Shown here piece by piece: positions 7,373-13,553 of a stretch of DNA of 25,530 nt (the first letter of the stretch is position 1; each line of letters starts with the position of its first letter). The stretch comes from an uncultured Nocardioides sp. (GTDB lineage Bacteria; Actinomycetota; Actinomycetes; Propionibacteriales; Nocardioidaceae). The DNA lies in assembly GCF_946885725.1 (NCBI RefSeq), contig NZ_CAMPGZ010000028.1:1-25530 (forward strand). Reading direction: 5' to 3'. A model generated the notes under the pieces. The model saw nothing but the letters and a program-made list of their open reading frames with translations, ran no database searches and was not told the DNA's origin. Both the position numbers and the translations under genes were made by a program.

Positions 7373-7942
7373 CTACAGACCCGGTGCACCCCAGACGGCC
7401 ATCCAGCGCTGCAGGTCGGGCTCGACCGGCAGGTCGTTCTTGACCAGGTCGCGGATCTGCATCTCCAGCAGGTTGTCGCGCTGCTGGTCGGCGCCCGGCT
7501 TCGGCGCGAACGGGTAGAACGTGCCCTGCTTGTAGAGGTACACCAGCGCGAGCGGCCGCCCGGTCGCGTCCTTGAACGTCACGATCGAGCAGAGCAGCTG
7601 CGGCCCGAAGCCCTGGGACTCCAGCGCGGTGTTGATCGCGTGCAGGTCGGTGACGAGCGCCGAGATGTCGTCCTGCCGCGAGATCAGCCAGGTGAAGCCG
7701 AACTCGTCGGTCTGCCGCTCCAGGTCGGGGTCGTCGTCGTTGTCGAGCACCGCGGTGATCTCGGCCTCGACCGCGGCGAACGCCGCGCCCTCGGCCGCGC
7801 GGAAGCACACCGCGCCGACGCCGGTCGGCTCGAAGGACGCGGCGGTCTGCAGCGTGATCGCGGCGGTGGGTACGGCGAACAGGTCGTCGAGGTTGTTGCG
7901 GACCTGCCGACGACGACCGAGCAGCGCGTCGACGATCTTCAC
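7373..7942 (-). CDS. pspAB: PspA-associated protein PspAB
   Basis: A 189-residue cytoplasmic protein starting VKIVDALLGRRRQVRNNLDDLFAVPTAAITLQ, which is typical of PspAB. It has no signal peptide or membrane helix. PspAB is a component of the actinobacterial PSP envelope-stress system, identified by its conserved neighbourhood with pspA, pspAA and htpX; its biochemical role is not established. The GTG start (7940-7942) overlaps the htpX TGA stop by a GTGA junction, so it is translationally coupled and last in the operon. The open frame continues far upstream across htpX in another frame, but that extension is an artefact of high GC. Confidence 0.85.
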   Translation of the reverse strand: MKIVDALLGRRRQVRNNLDDLFAVPTAAITLQTAASFEPTGVGAVCFRAAEGAAFAAVEAEITAVLDNDDDPDLERQTDEFGFTWLISRQDDISALVTDLHAINTALESQGFGPQLLCSIVTFKDATGRPLALVYLYKQGTFYPFAPKPGADQQRDNLLEMQIRDLVKNDLPVEPDLQRWMAVWGAPGL

Positions 7943-8883
7943 AGCGGCTGGCCGGGCTGCGGGAAGCCGCCGTCGAGCGGGCGGCCCAGCTCCGCGGAGA
8001 TCTTGGCGAGCTGCTCCAGCCGCTGCTCGAGCGACGGGTGCGTGGACGTGAGGGTCTTCAGCGAGATGCCGCTGATCGCCGGCGCGATGAAGAAGGCGTT
8101 CATCGTCTGGGCCGACCGCAGGTCCCGGTTGGGGATCCGCGCGATCTCGCCGGTGATCTTGGTCAGGGCACTGGCCAGCGCCGACGGCTTGCCGGTGAGG
8201 AACGCGCCCGACCGGTCCGCGCACAGCTCGCGGTAGCGCGAGAGCAGCCGGGTCAGGAAGAAGCTGATCGCGTAGACGACCAGGCTGATCACGAGCGCGA
8301 CGAGCCACATCGGAGCGCCGCCGCTGTTGTTGTCGCGACGCCCACCGCCGAAGATCGCGCCGTACTGCGCTCCCCGCGTGGCCATCCCGGCGATGATGCC
8401 GGCGGAGGAGGCCAGCGTCATGACGAGGACGTCGCGGTGCGCGACGTGCGACAGCTCGTGCGCCAGCACCGCCTCGACCTCCTCGGCGGTGAGCCGGTCG
8501 AGCAGACCGGTCGTGACGCAGACCGCCGCGCGGCTGGGCGAGCGGCCGGTCGCGAACGCGTTGGGCAGGTCGGTGTAGGCGATCGCCACCCGGGGCTTCG
8601 GCATGTCGGCGAGCGCGCAGAGTCGGTCGATCATGCCGTGGAGCTCGGGCGCCTCGTGCGGGGCCACCTCGCGGGCGCGCATCGCCTTCAGGGCGAGCGT
8701 GTCGGAGTTGTACCACTGGAACCAGGCCACGCCGAGGCCGATCAGGCCGATCAGGACGGCGTAGCTGGGGAAGGCGTACATCAGCCCGACGACCAGGGCG
8801 ACGAACAGGCCGCCGAGCAGGAACATCACCAGCGTCATCCGGGCCGTCAGTCCGGTGTCCTTGATGAAGCGGGTGTGTGCCAT
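7939..8883 (-). CDS. htpX: membrane zinc metalloprotease HtpX (M48)
   Basis: A 314-residue M48B membrane protease that degrades damaged membrane proteins. Hydrophobic helices lie at about 17-35 and 41-57, and two more after the active site at about 153-170 and 192-211. The zinc motif HELSH is at 142-146 within AVLAHELSHVAHRD, and Glu219 in YRELCADR is the expected third ligand. DLPNAFATGRSP (105-116) is another family signature. Length is normal. It is third in the PSP operon, 33 nt after pspAA, and overlaps pspAB by 4 nt. Placement with pspA points to envelope quality control under membrane stress. Confidence 0.93.
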   Translation of the reverse strand: MAHTRFIKDTGLTARMTLVMFLLGGLFVALVVGLMYAFPSYAVLIGLIGLGVAWFQWYNSDTLALKAMRAREVAPHEAPELHGMIDRLCALADMPKPRVAIAYTDLPNAFATGRSPSRAAVCVTTGLLDRLTAEEVEAVLAHELSHVAHRDVLVMTLASSAGIIAGMATRGAQYGAIFGGGRRDNNSGGAPMWLVALVISLVVYAISFFLTRLLSRYRELCADRSGAFLTGKPSALASALTKITGEIARIPNRDLRSAQTMNAFFIAPAISGISLKTLTSTHPSLEQRLEQLAKISAELGRPLDGGFPQPGQPL

Positions 8884-8916
8884 GGCTTCGTCGTGCCTTT
8901 CGTGTCGTCGAACCGG

Positions 8917-9195
8917 TCAGCCGGGAATGAGCCCCTCGTCGGTCAGCATCTCCCTGACCTCCTCGATGCTCGCGTCGGCCGGCGGCAGGATCAGGTCGGA
9001 GTCCTCGAGGGAGTCGTCGGGGAGCCGCGTCCCCGCGCCGCGGACGGCGGTGAGCAGCCCGGCCAGTGCCTCGGTGAACTCGGCCTCGTCGCCCGCTTCG
9101 ACGGCGTGCTCCAGGTGGTCGTCGAGGGAGTCGAGGCCCGCGACCTCGCCCTCGGGTACGTCGTACTGGCCCTCGCCCAGGATCCGGATGATCAC
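8917..9195 (-). CDS. pspAA: PspA-associated protein PspAA
   Basis: A 92-residue acidic protein starting MIIRILGEGQYDVPEGEVAGLDSLD, which is the PspAA signature, with LPPADASIEEVREMLTDEGLIPG at the C-terminus. It is thought to act with PspA in the actinobacterial PSP system; no enzymatic motif is present. Its ATG overlaps the pspA stop codon by an ATGA junction (9192-9195), so it is translationally coupled to pspA. Confidence 0.9.
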   Translation of the reverse strand: MIIRILGEGQYDVPEGEVAGLDSLDDHLEHAVEAGDEAEFTEALAGLLTAVRGAGTRLPDDSLEDSDLILPPADASIEEVREMLTDEGLIPG

Positions 9196-9983
9196 GGCTG
9201 CTGCTCCTGTCGGGTCTCCTCCGCGACCTGCTCGGCGGCGGGAGTGGTGTCGCTGCCCTCGATCGCCTGCGGCGCCGACGTGCCGGAGATGCCGGCCTTG
9301 AGCGCGGCCAGCTCGGACTCCACGTCGGAGTGCGAGGACATCGCCTCGAGCTCGCGGGCGATGTCGTCGCCCTGGTTGATGGCGGTCGCGTCGTCGAGGG
9401 CACCCGAGGCGATCAGCTCGTCGATGGCACCGGCCCGCGCCTGCATCTGCGCCGTCTTGTCCTCCGCCCGCTGTATCGCCAGACCGACGTCACCCATCTC
9501 CTCGGAAATGCCCGAGAACGCCTCGTTGATCCGGGTCTGCGCCTCGGCGGCGGTGTAGGTGGCCTTGATCGTCTCCTTGCGCGTGCGGAAGGACTCGACC
9601 TTGGCCTGGAGCCGCTGCGAGGCCATCGTCAGCTTCTCCTCCTCGCCCTGGAGCTGGGCCTGCTGCGCCCGGAGCTCCTGCACCTGGCCGGCCAGCGCGG
9701 ACTTGCGGGTCAGCGCCTCGCGAGCGAGGTCCTCGCGACCCATCGCCAGCGCCTTCTTGGCCTGCTCGGTCAGCTTGTTCTCCTGCTGCTCGAGCTGGGC
9801 CACCTGGAGCTCCACCCGCTTGCGGCTGGTGGCGACGTCGGCGACGCCGCGGCGCACCTTGGAGAGCAGCTCCACCTGCCGCTGGTAGCTGTAGTCGAGC
9901 GTCTCGCGCGGGTCCTCGGCGCGGTCGAGCGCCTTGTTGGCCTTGCTGCGGAAGATCAGGCTCATGCGCTTCATGAGGCTCAT
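9192..9983 (-). CDS. pspA: phage shock protein A (PspA/IM30/Vipp1 family)
   Basis: A 263-residue membrane-associated ESCRT-III-like protein that binds and protects stressed membranes. The start MSLMKRMSLIFRSKANKALDRAEDP provides the amphipathic helix and the AEDP motif before a long coiled coil (about 25-190; ELLSKVRRGVADVATSRKRVELQVAQLEQQ and onward). The tail after about 210 is Ala/Ser/Thr/Gln-rich and probably disordered. The ATG at 9983 has a GAGGGGG ribosome-binding site 7-8 nt upstream. Internal Met codons at 9974 and 9965 are less well placed. It is the first gene of pspA-pspAA-htpX-pspAB, preceded by an ECF-type promoter at 10082-10057 with a leader of about 65 nt. Confidence 0.95.
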   Translation of the reverse strand: MSLMKRMSLIFRSKANKALDRAEDPRETLDYSYQRQVELLSKVRRGVADVATSRKRVELQVAQLEQQENKLTEQAKKALAMGREDLAREALTRKSALAGQVQELRAQQAQLQGEEEKLTMASQRLQAKVESFRTRKETIKATYTAAEAQTRINEAFSGISEEMGDVGLAIQRAEDKTAQMQARAGAIDELIASGALDDATAINQGDDIARELEAMSSHSDVESELAALKAGISGTSAPQAIEGSDTTPAAEQVAEETRQEQQP

Positions 9984-10056
9984 GGCGGGCGGGCCCCCTC
10001 GTTCTTTCTCGGGCGATTGGGTGACGGGTCGGTCGACGCGTCCACCCTACGGTCAG

Positions 10057-10082
10057 AACGGGTGGAACCGGGAGTGAGTTCC
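10057..10082 (-). promoter_or_regulatory. ECF-sigma (SigE/SigR-type) promoter of the psp operon
   Basis: Minus strand reads GGAAC (10082-10078), a 17-nt spacer, then CGTT (10060-10057). This matches the GGAA(C/T)-N16-18-(C)GTT pattern of actinobacterial stress ECF sigma factors. It lies 74 nt before the pspA ATG. Control of pspA by envelope-stress sigma factors is known in mycobacteria; the specific sigma factor here is inferred. Confidence 0.6.
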
Positions 10083-10136
10083 TGCAGGAGCGCGGCGGTA
10101 TCGTGGCTGCGCGGCACCCGCTCCCCCGGCCCGCCC

Positions 10137-10181
10137 AGGTAAGCCCCCAGGTAGTCCTCAGGTAGTCCTCAGGTAGTAGAG
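10137..10181. repeat. 11-bp tandem repeat in the pspA / DUF3043 divergent region
   Basis: The unit aggtagtcctc occurs twice exactly (10149-10159 and 10160-10170), flanked by degenerate copies aggtaagcccc (from 10137) and aggtagtagag (10171-10181). It ends 15 nt before the GTG at 10197. It may be an operator with copies one helical turn apart or a slippage product. Confidence 0.7.
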
Positions 10182-10196
10182 AAGAGACCCAGCCCG

Positions 10197-10769
10197 GTGT
10201 TCCGACGTTCCAAGTCCGACGAGCCCGCCGCGACCACGACCGCACCGGTCAAGGAGGGCGGCAAGGGCCGGCCGACGCCGACCCGCAAGGAGGCGGAGGC
10301 CGCGCGCAAGGCGCGGGCCCGGGCCACGCTCGACAAGAAGGCCGCGCGGCAGCTCACGCGGGAGCAGCGGGCGAAGCAGAACGCCAAGATGCGCGAGGGC
10401 ATGCGCACCGGCGACGAGCGCTACCTCCCCGCCCGCGACCAGGGCAAGGTCAAGAAGTTCACCCGCGACTTCGTCGACGCCCGGATCTCGATGGCGGAGT
10501 TCCTGCTGCCGCTGCTGATCGTGATCATGGTCGCCCAGACGTTCAACCCGGCGTTCGCCAACGGCCTGTGGAGCGCCACGATCCTGGTCGTCGCCCTCGA
10601 CACGATCCTGATGGTGTGGCGGCTCAAGCGTGAGGTACGCCGGCGCTTCCCGGACGAGTCGCACAAGGGCGTGACGTCGTACGCCGTCCTCCGGGCGCTG
10701 CAGATGCGCTGGCTGCGGCTGCCGAAGCGGCAGGTCAAGATCGGGCAGCGGCTGCCCGACCGCTACTGA
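10197..10769 (+). CDS. DUF3043 membrane protein
   Basis: A 190-residue protein matching the actinobacterial DUF3043 family by its layout and by KVKKFTRDFVDARISMAEFLLPLL. Residues 1-75 are a highly charged Lys/Arg/Ala-rich cytoplasmic region (RKEAEAARKARARATLDKKAARQLTREQRAK). Two membrane helices follow at about 100-118 and 124-142, and a basic C-terminal tail ends QVKIGQRLPDRY. The function is unknown. The GTG at 10197 gives the usual family start (VFRRSKSD, like MFRRK in relatives); no strong ribosome-binding site is seen. It is divergent from the psp operon and ends 16 nt from the convergent thiamine-binding gene. Confidence 0.85.
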   Translation: MFRRSKSDEPAATTTAPVKEGGKGRPTPTRKEAEAARKARARATLDKKAARQLTREQRAKQNAKMREGMRTGDERYLPARDQGKVKKFTRDFVDARISMAEFLLPLLIVIMVAQTFNPAFANGLWSATILVVALDTILMVWRLKREVRRRFPDESHKGVTSYAVLRALQMRWLRLPKRQVKIGQRLPDRY

Positions 10770-10785
10770 CCGGCTAGGGCGCGTC

Positions 10786-11097
10786 CTAGGAGCTCTCGCC
10801 ACCCGCGAGGTGGCGCTCGACGCGCTCGACCTTCGCGGTGAGCTGCCCCTCGTAGCCCGGCCGGATGTCGGCCTTGAGCACCAGGCCGACCCGCGGCGAC
10901 TTCGCCGCGACGACGTCGACGGCCCGCTTGATCACGGCCATCACCTCGTCCCACTCCCCCTCGATGTTGGTGAACATCGCGTTGGTCTCGCAGGGCAGGC
11001 CGGACTCGCGGACGACGCGCACCGCCTCGGCGACGGCGGCGCTGACGCCCCCGGTCTCGTCGGCGGCGGTCGGGCTGATGCTGAAGGCGACGAGCAT
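10786..11097 (-). CDS. thiamine-binding protein, MTH1187/YqgV family (DUF77)
   Basis: A 103-residue protein of the MTH1187 family: MLVAFSISPTAADETGGVSAAVAEAVRVVRESGLPCETNAMFTNIEGEWDEVMAVIKRAVD is a textbook match. Family members are ferredoxin-fold tetramers that bind thiamine or related ligands, and the cellular role is unclear. Glycine at GVSAAVAEAV and TNAMFTNIEGEWDEV are the conserved blocks. The ATG at 11097 is 6 nt after a TAGGTT -10 box, so the mRNA is probably leaderless. No thiamine gene or THI-box riboswitch is nearby. It is divergent from the aldo/keto reductase gene with 52 bp between start codons. Confidence 0.88.
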   Translation of the reverse strand: MLVAFSISPTAADETGGVSAAVAEAVRVVRESGLPCETNAMFTNIEGEWDEVMAVIKRAVDVVAAKSPRVGLVLKADIRPGYEGQLTAKVERVERHLAGGESS

Positions 11098-11103
11098 GGC
11101 GCC

Positions 11104-11109
11104 AACCTA
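11104..11109 (-). promoter_or_regulatory. -10 box of leaderless thiamine-binding gene
   Basis: TAGGTT on the minus strand ends 6 nt before the ATG at 11097. It is paired back-to-back with the identical TAGGTT of the divergent reductase gene. Confidence 0.5.
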
Positions 11110-11136
11110 GCGAGGGCCGGGATTGCCGGGTCTGGG

Positions 11137-11142
11137 TAGGTT
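11137..11142 (+). promoter_or_regulatory. -10 box of leaderless aldo/keto reductase gene
   Basis: TAGGTT ends 7 nt before the ATG at 11150, the usual spacing for a leaderless actinobacterial transcript. Confidence 0.5.
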
Positions 11143-11149
11143 CGAGCAC

Positions 11150-12157
11150 ATGGAATTCCGACACCTCGGTAGCAGCGGACTCCAGATCTCGGAGATCGCC
11201 TACGGCAACTGGCTCACCCACGGTTCCCAGGTCGAGGAGGACGCCGCCCTCGCGTGCGTCCGGCAGGCGCTCGACGAGGGCGTCACGACCTTCGACACCG
11301 CCGACGTCTACGCCAACACCGCCGCCGAGACCGTGCTCGGCAAGGCGCTGAAGGGCGAGCGTCGCGAGGGGCTCGAGATCTTCACGAAGGTCTACTTCCC
11401 GACGAACGAGAAGAAGCACAACGACTCCGGTCTGTCGCGCAAGCACATCATGGAGTCGATCGACGGCTCGTTGCGTCGTCTCCAGACCGACTACGTCGAC
11501 CTCTACCAGGCGCACCGGTACGACGACGCCACGCCGCTCGAGGAGACGATGGAGGCGTTTGCCGACGTCGTACGAGCCGGCAAGGCGCTCTACATCGGCG
11601 TCTCGGAGTGGACCGCCGACCAGCTGCGCCGCGGCCACGAGCTCGCGCGCGAGCTGCGCATCCCGTTCGTGTCCAACCAACCGCAGTACTCCATGCTCTG
11701 GCGCGTCATCGAGGCCGAAGTGGTCCCCACCAGCGAGGAGCTCGGCATCGGCCAGGTCGTCTGGTCGCCGATCGCGCAGGGCGTCCTGACCGGCAAGTAC
11801 AAGCCGGGCGAGCAGCCGCCGGCCGGGTCCCGCGCCACCGACGAGAAGGGCGGCGCCGACATGGTGTCGCGCTGGCTGCGCGACGACGTGCTCACCCGCG
11901 TCCAGCAGCTGAAGCCGCTGGCCGACGAGGCCGGGCTGTCGATGGCACAGCTCGCGGTGGCGTGGGTGCTGCAGAACCCCAACGTGTCCGCGGCGATCAT
12001 CGGCGCCTCGCGGCCCGAGCAGGTCACCGAGAACGTCAAGGCCTCCGGCGTACGCCTCGAGCCGGCCCTGCTCAAGCAGATCGACGAGATCCTCGACCCG
12101 GTGGTCGAGCGGGACCCGTCGAAGACGCAGTCGCCGAGCCGGCGGAAGCAGGACTGA
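11150..12157 (+). CDS. aldo/keto reductase
   Basis: A 335-residue NAD(P)H-dependent aldo/keto reductase of the AKR superfamily, closest in style to the YhdN/Kv-beta-like group (MEFRHLGSSGLQISEIAYGNW start). The catalytic tetrad is complete: Asp49 and Tyr54 in FDTADVYANT, Lys80 in FTKVYF and His122 in LYQAHRYD. The cofactor-binding end AIIGASRPEQVTENVKASG is also present. Length is normal and no signal peptide is seen. ATG at 11150 was chosen from the TAGGTT box 7 nt upstream and the family start; an in-frame ATG at 11123 is upstream of that box. The substrate cannot be predicted from the sequence. Confidence 0.93.
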   Translation: MEFRHLGSSGLQISEIAYGNWLTHGSQVEEDAALACVRQALDEGVTTFDTADVYANTAAETVLGKALKGERREGLEIFTKVYFPTNEKKHNDSGLSRKHIMESIDGSLRRLQTDYVDLYQAHRYDDATPLEETMEAFADVVRAGKALYIGVSEWTADQLRRGHELARELRIPFVSNQPQYSMLWRVIEAEVVPTSEELGIGQVVWSPIAQGVLTGKYKPGEQPPAGSRATDEKGGADMVSRWLRDDVLTRVQQLKPLADEAGLSMAQLAVAWVLQNPNVSAAIIGASRPEQVTENVKASGVRLEPALLKQIDEILDPVVERDPSKTQSPSRRKQD

Positions 12158-12168
12158 GGCTCAGGGCT

Positions 12169-12193
12169 GGTGGTCTCGACAGGCTCGACCACC
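12169..12193. repeat. REP-like palindrome (GGTGGTC ... GACCACC)
   Basis: Arms GGTGGTC (12169-12175) and GACCACC (12187-12193) flank an 11-nt centre. The element GGTCTCGACAGGCTCGACC is, from memory, a widespread intergenic repeat in GC-rich actinobacteria. It sits between convergent genes and may act as a terminator. Confidence 0.55.
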
Positions 12194-12237
12194 CGGGCTC
12201 GACCACCCGGGCTCGACCACCCGGGCTCGACCACCCG
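12182..12237. repeat. four perfect 14-bp tandem repeats
   Basis: The unit GGCTCGACCACCCG is repeated four times without change (12182-12195, 12196-12209, 12210-12223, 12224-12237). The first copy overlaps the right arm of the adjacent REP-like palindrome, so the array looks like an expansion of that half. Confidence 0.9.
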
Positions 12238-12243
12238 GCGCGG

Positions 12244-12501
12244 CTACCCGGCGGCGTGCAGGCTCATCGGGCCGTAGACCACGCGGTCGCCCTCCAGCAG
12301 CGTGACCTGGTCGACCCCCTGGTCGGCCAGGTCGCGCCACACCTCGCCGACCCACGACTCGGCGTCGCTCTGGGAGGGGAAGTGCGGGCTGCCCTCCCCC
12401 GAGGTCACCTCGTTGCCGTCGGCGTCCTCGAGCCGCCAGTGCCACACGTGGGACGGCGGGGGCTCGGGACTGCCGAACGCGGGCTCCAGGGAGTGCGTCA
12501 T
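12244..12501 (-). CDS. small hypothetical protein (85 aa)
   Basis: An 85-residue acidic protein starting MTHSLEPAFGSPEPPPSHVWHWRLEDADGNEVTSGEG. It has no signal peptide, membrane helix or cysteine. The pattern (WHWRLEDADGNEV, then FPSQSDAESWVGEVWRDLADQGVDQVTLLEGDRVVYGPMSLH) suggests a compact alpha/beta domain that I recall as common in Nocardioides and relatives but without a known function. The ATG at 12501 is 6 nt after a TACTCT box and is supported by composition: the upstream frame runs into the antisense of the riboswitch and has no domain character. It is divergent from the cobalamin operon, but nothing ties it to B12. Confidence 0.68.
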   Translation of the reverse strand: MTHSLEPAFGSPEPPPSHVWHWRLEDADGNEVTSGEGSPHFPSQSDAESWVGEVWRDLADQGVDQVTLLEGDRVVYGPMSLHAAG

Positions 12502-12507
12502 GTGGCG

Positions 12508-12537
12508 AGAGTAACTGGGCCTACCGACCGTGATTCC
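12508..12537 (-). promoter_or_regulatory. promoter of the 85-aa protein gene
   Basis: TACTCT (12513-12508, minus) ends 6 nt before the ATG at 12501, suiting a leaderless transcript. Overlapping it is a possible ECF-type pair, GGAAT (12537-12533) and GTT (12515-12513) with a 17-nt spacer. The two readings cannot be separated from the sequence. Confidence 0.35.
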
Positions 12538-12538
12538 T

Positions 12539-12568
12539 TTGACGCCGCTTCGCAGCCCATGGGAGATT
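12539..12568 (+). promoter_or_regulatory. predicted promoter of the cobalamin operon
   Basis: TTGACG (12539-12544), an 18-nt spacer and GAGATT (12563-12568) resemble a housekeeping sigma promoter. Transcription would start near 12575, just ahead of the riboswitch core. Confidence 0.5.
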
Positions 12569-12574
12569 GACCGC

Positions 12575-12692
12575 GCAACACAGAACTGCCACGTCGCGGG
12601 GAAGCCGGTGCGAATCCGGCGCTGACCCGCAACCGTCAGCCGTCCCGCACCCGGGACGGTGAGCCGGAAAACCGCGTCGAGGCAGCGGCTCC
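12575..12692 (+). promoter_or_regulatory. cobalamin (AdoCbl) riboswitch
   Basis: The conserved core is visible: GGGGAAGCCGGTGCGAATCC from 12598, then GCTGACCCGCAACCGT (12621-12636), a variable hairpin CCGTCCC/GGGACGG (12640-12646 with 12653-12659), and the 3-prime conserved TGAGCCGGAAAACC (12660-12673). It is followed by an approximately 105-nt expression platform before the ATG at 12799. In this class, adenosylcobalamin binding represses downstream genes, here the uptake and salvage operon. The exact 5-prime and 3-prime limits are estimates. Confidence 0.93.
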
Positions 12693-12798
12693 CCATATCC
12701 GTCGAGGTCTACGGGACGGAGCCGGACTCGGTTCTCCCGGTACGTCAGGGCGCCCGCGGTCCGGTCCCGTCTTCGGATCGCCGCAAGAAAGGGCCCCC

Positions 12799-13533
12799 AT
12801 GGCCACGTACTCCACCCCGCGCCGCCTGATCGGCGCGCTGGTCACCACCGTCCTGGCGAGCAGCGCTCTCCTCCTCGCCACCGCCACGCCGGCGAGTGCT
12901 GACGAGGGCTTCCGGTACTGGAACTACTTCCATGCCGACGGCGACGCGTTCGCCTTCGCCCAGACCGGCCCGGCCGACGCCACCCCGAAGGACGGCGACG
13001 TCGAGGGCTGGCGCTACGGCACCTCCACCGAGAGCCAGGGCATCGAGCCCCGCGCCGACCTGTCGGCGCTGACCTTCGACACCGTCTGCGAGGGCACCGA
13101 GGCCGGCGACGGTGAGAAGCGCGTGGCGATCCTGGTCGACTTCGGCACCGAGGCGGACGCCGCCGACGGGTCCGTCCCGGAGCCGACCGCCTACTGCGCC
13201 GTCGCGCCCGAGGAGGCCAACGGCATGCAGGTGCTGGAGTCCGTGGTGGATGTCCGCGCCGAGCAGGGCGGCATCTGCGCGCTCGACGGCTACCCGGCGA
13301 GCGGATGCTTCGAGACCGTGAAGGACGCGACGGTCGAGACCAACGAGGCGCCGGTGGAGTTCGCGCTCCCGGCCGCAGCGGCCGACGACGCCTCCCCCGT
13401 GGCAGGCGAGTCAGACGAGGCTGCCGCGGAGGACGACGGCGGCATCAGCTGGCCGCTGATCGCCGTCATCGCACTCGTCGTCGTCATCGGCGCCGTCGCG
13501 ATCCCGCTGTCGCGCCGCAACCGCGAGTCCTGA
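12799..13533 (+). CDS. secreted, C-terminally anchored SCO2322-family protein
   Basis: A 244-residue exported protein. Residues 1-34 are a Sec signal peptide with the cleavage site PASA|DE. The mature start DEGFRYWNYFHADGDAFAFAQTGPADATP and the block GWRYGTS follow the SCO2322 family of Streptomyces, a family without known function. Four cysteines (97, 133, 160, 170) in the exported domain could form two disulfides. After an acidic, Ala-rich linker (about 190-214) comes one membrane helix (about 218-237) and a short basic tail RRNRES, so the domain is held on the outer face of the membrane. It is the first gene after the cobalamin riboswitch and 20 nt before the ECF T-subunit gene. A role in capturing or presenting a corrinoid to the transporter is my inference. 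AAAGGG lies 5 nt before the ATG. Confidence 0.85.
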   Translation: MATYSTPRRLIGALVTTVLASSALLLATATPASADEGFRYWNYFHADGDAFAFAQTGPADATPKDGDVEGWRYGTSTESQGIEPRADLSALTFDTVCEGTEAGDGEKRVAILVDFGTEADAADGSVPEPTAYCAVAPEEANGMQVLESVVDVRAEQGGICALDGYPASGCFETVKDATVETNEAPVEFALPAAAADDASPVAGESDEAAAEDDGGISWPLIAVIALVVVIGAVAIPLSRRNRES

Positions 13534-13553
13534 GCCGCGACCTCGCCACGCCG

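Noticed and set aside
7373..9403. Single 676-residue minus-strand protein
   Set aside because: Only its last 189 residues are real (PspAB). The upstream part is out of frame with htpX and pspAA, which are intact genes in the other frame, and reads as Arg/Pro-rich noise.
10786..11097. Thiamine-regulated locus with a THI-box riboswitch
   Set aside because: The upstream gap is only 52 bp, contains two back-to-back -10 boxes and has no room for or trace of a TPP riboswitch.
12182..12237. CRISPR array
   Set aside because: The repeats are 14 bp and directly abutting, with no spacers and no cas genes.
12502..12696. N-terminal extension of the 85-aa protein on the minus strand
   Set aside because: The extension is antisense to the cobalamin riboswitch and lies upstream of the predicted promoter of the gene.
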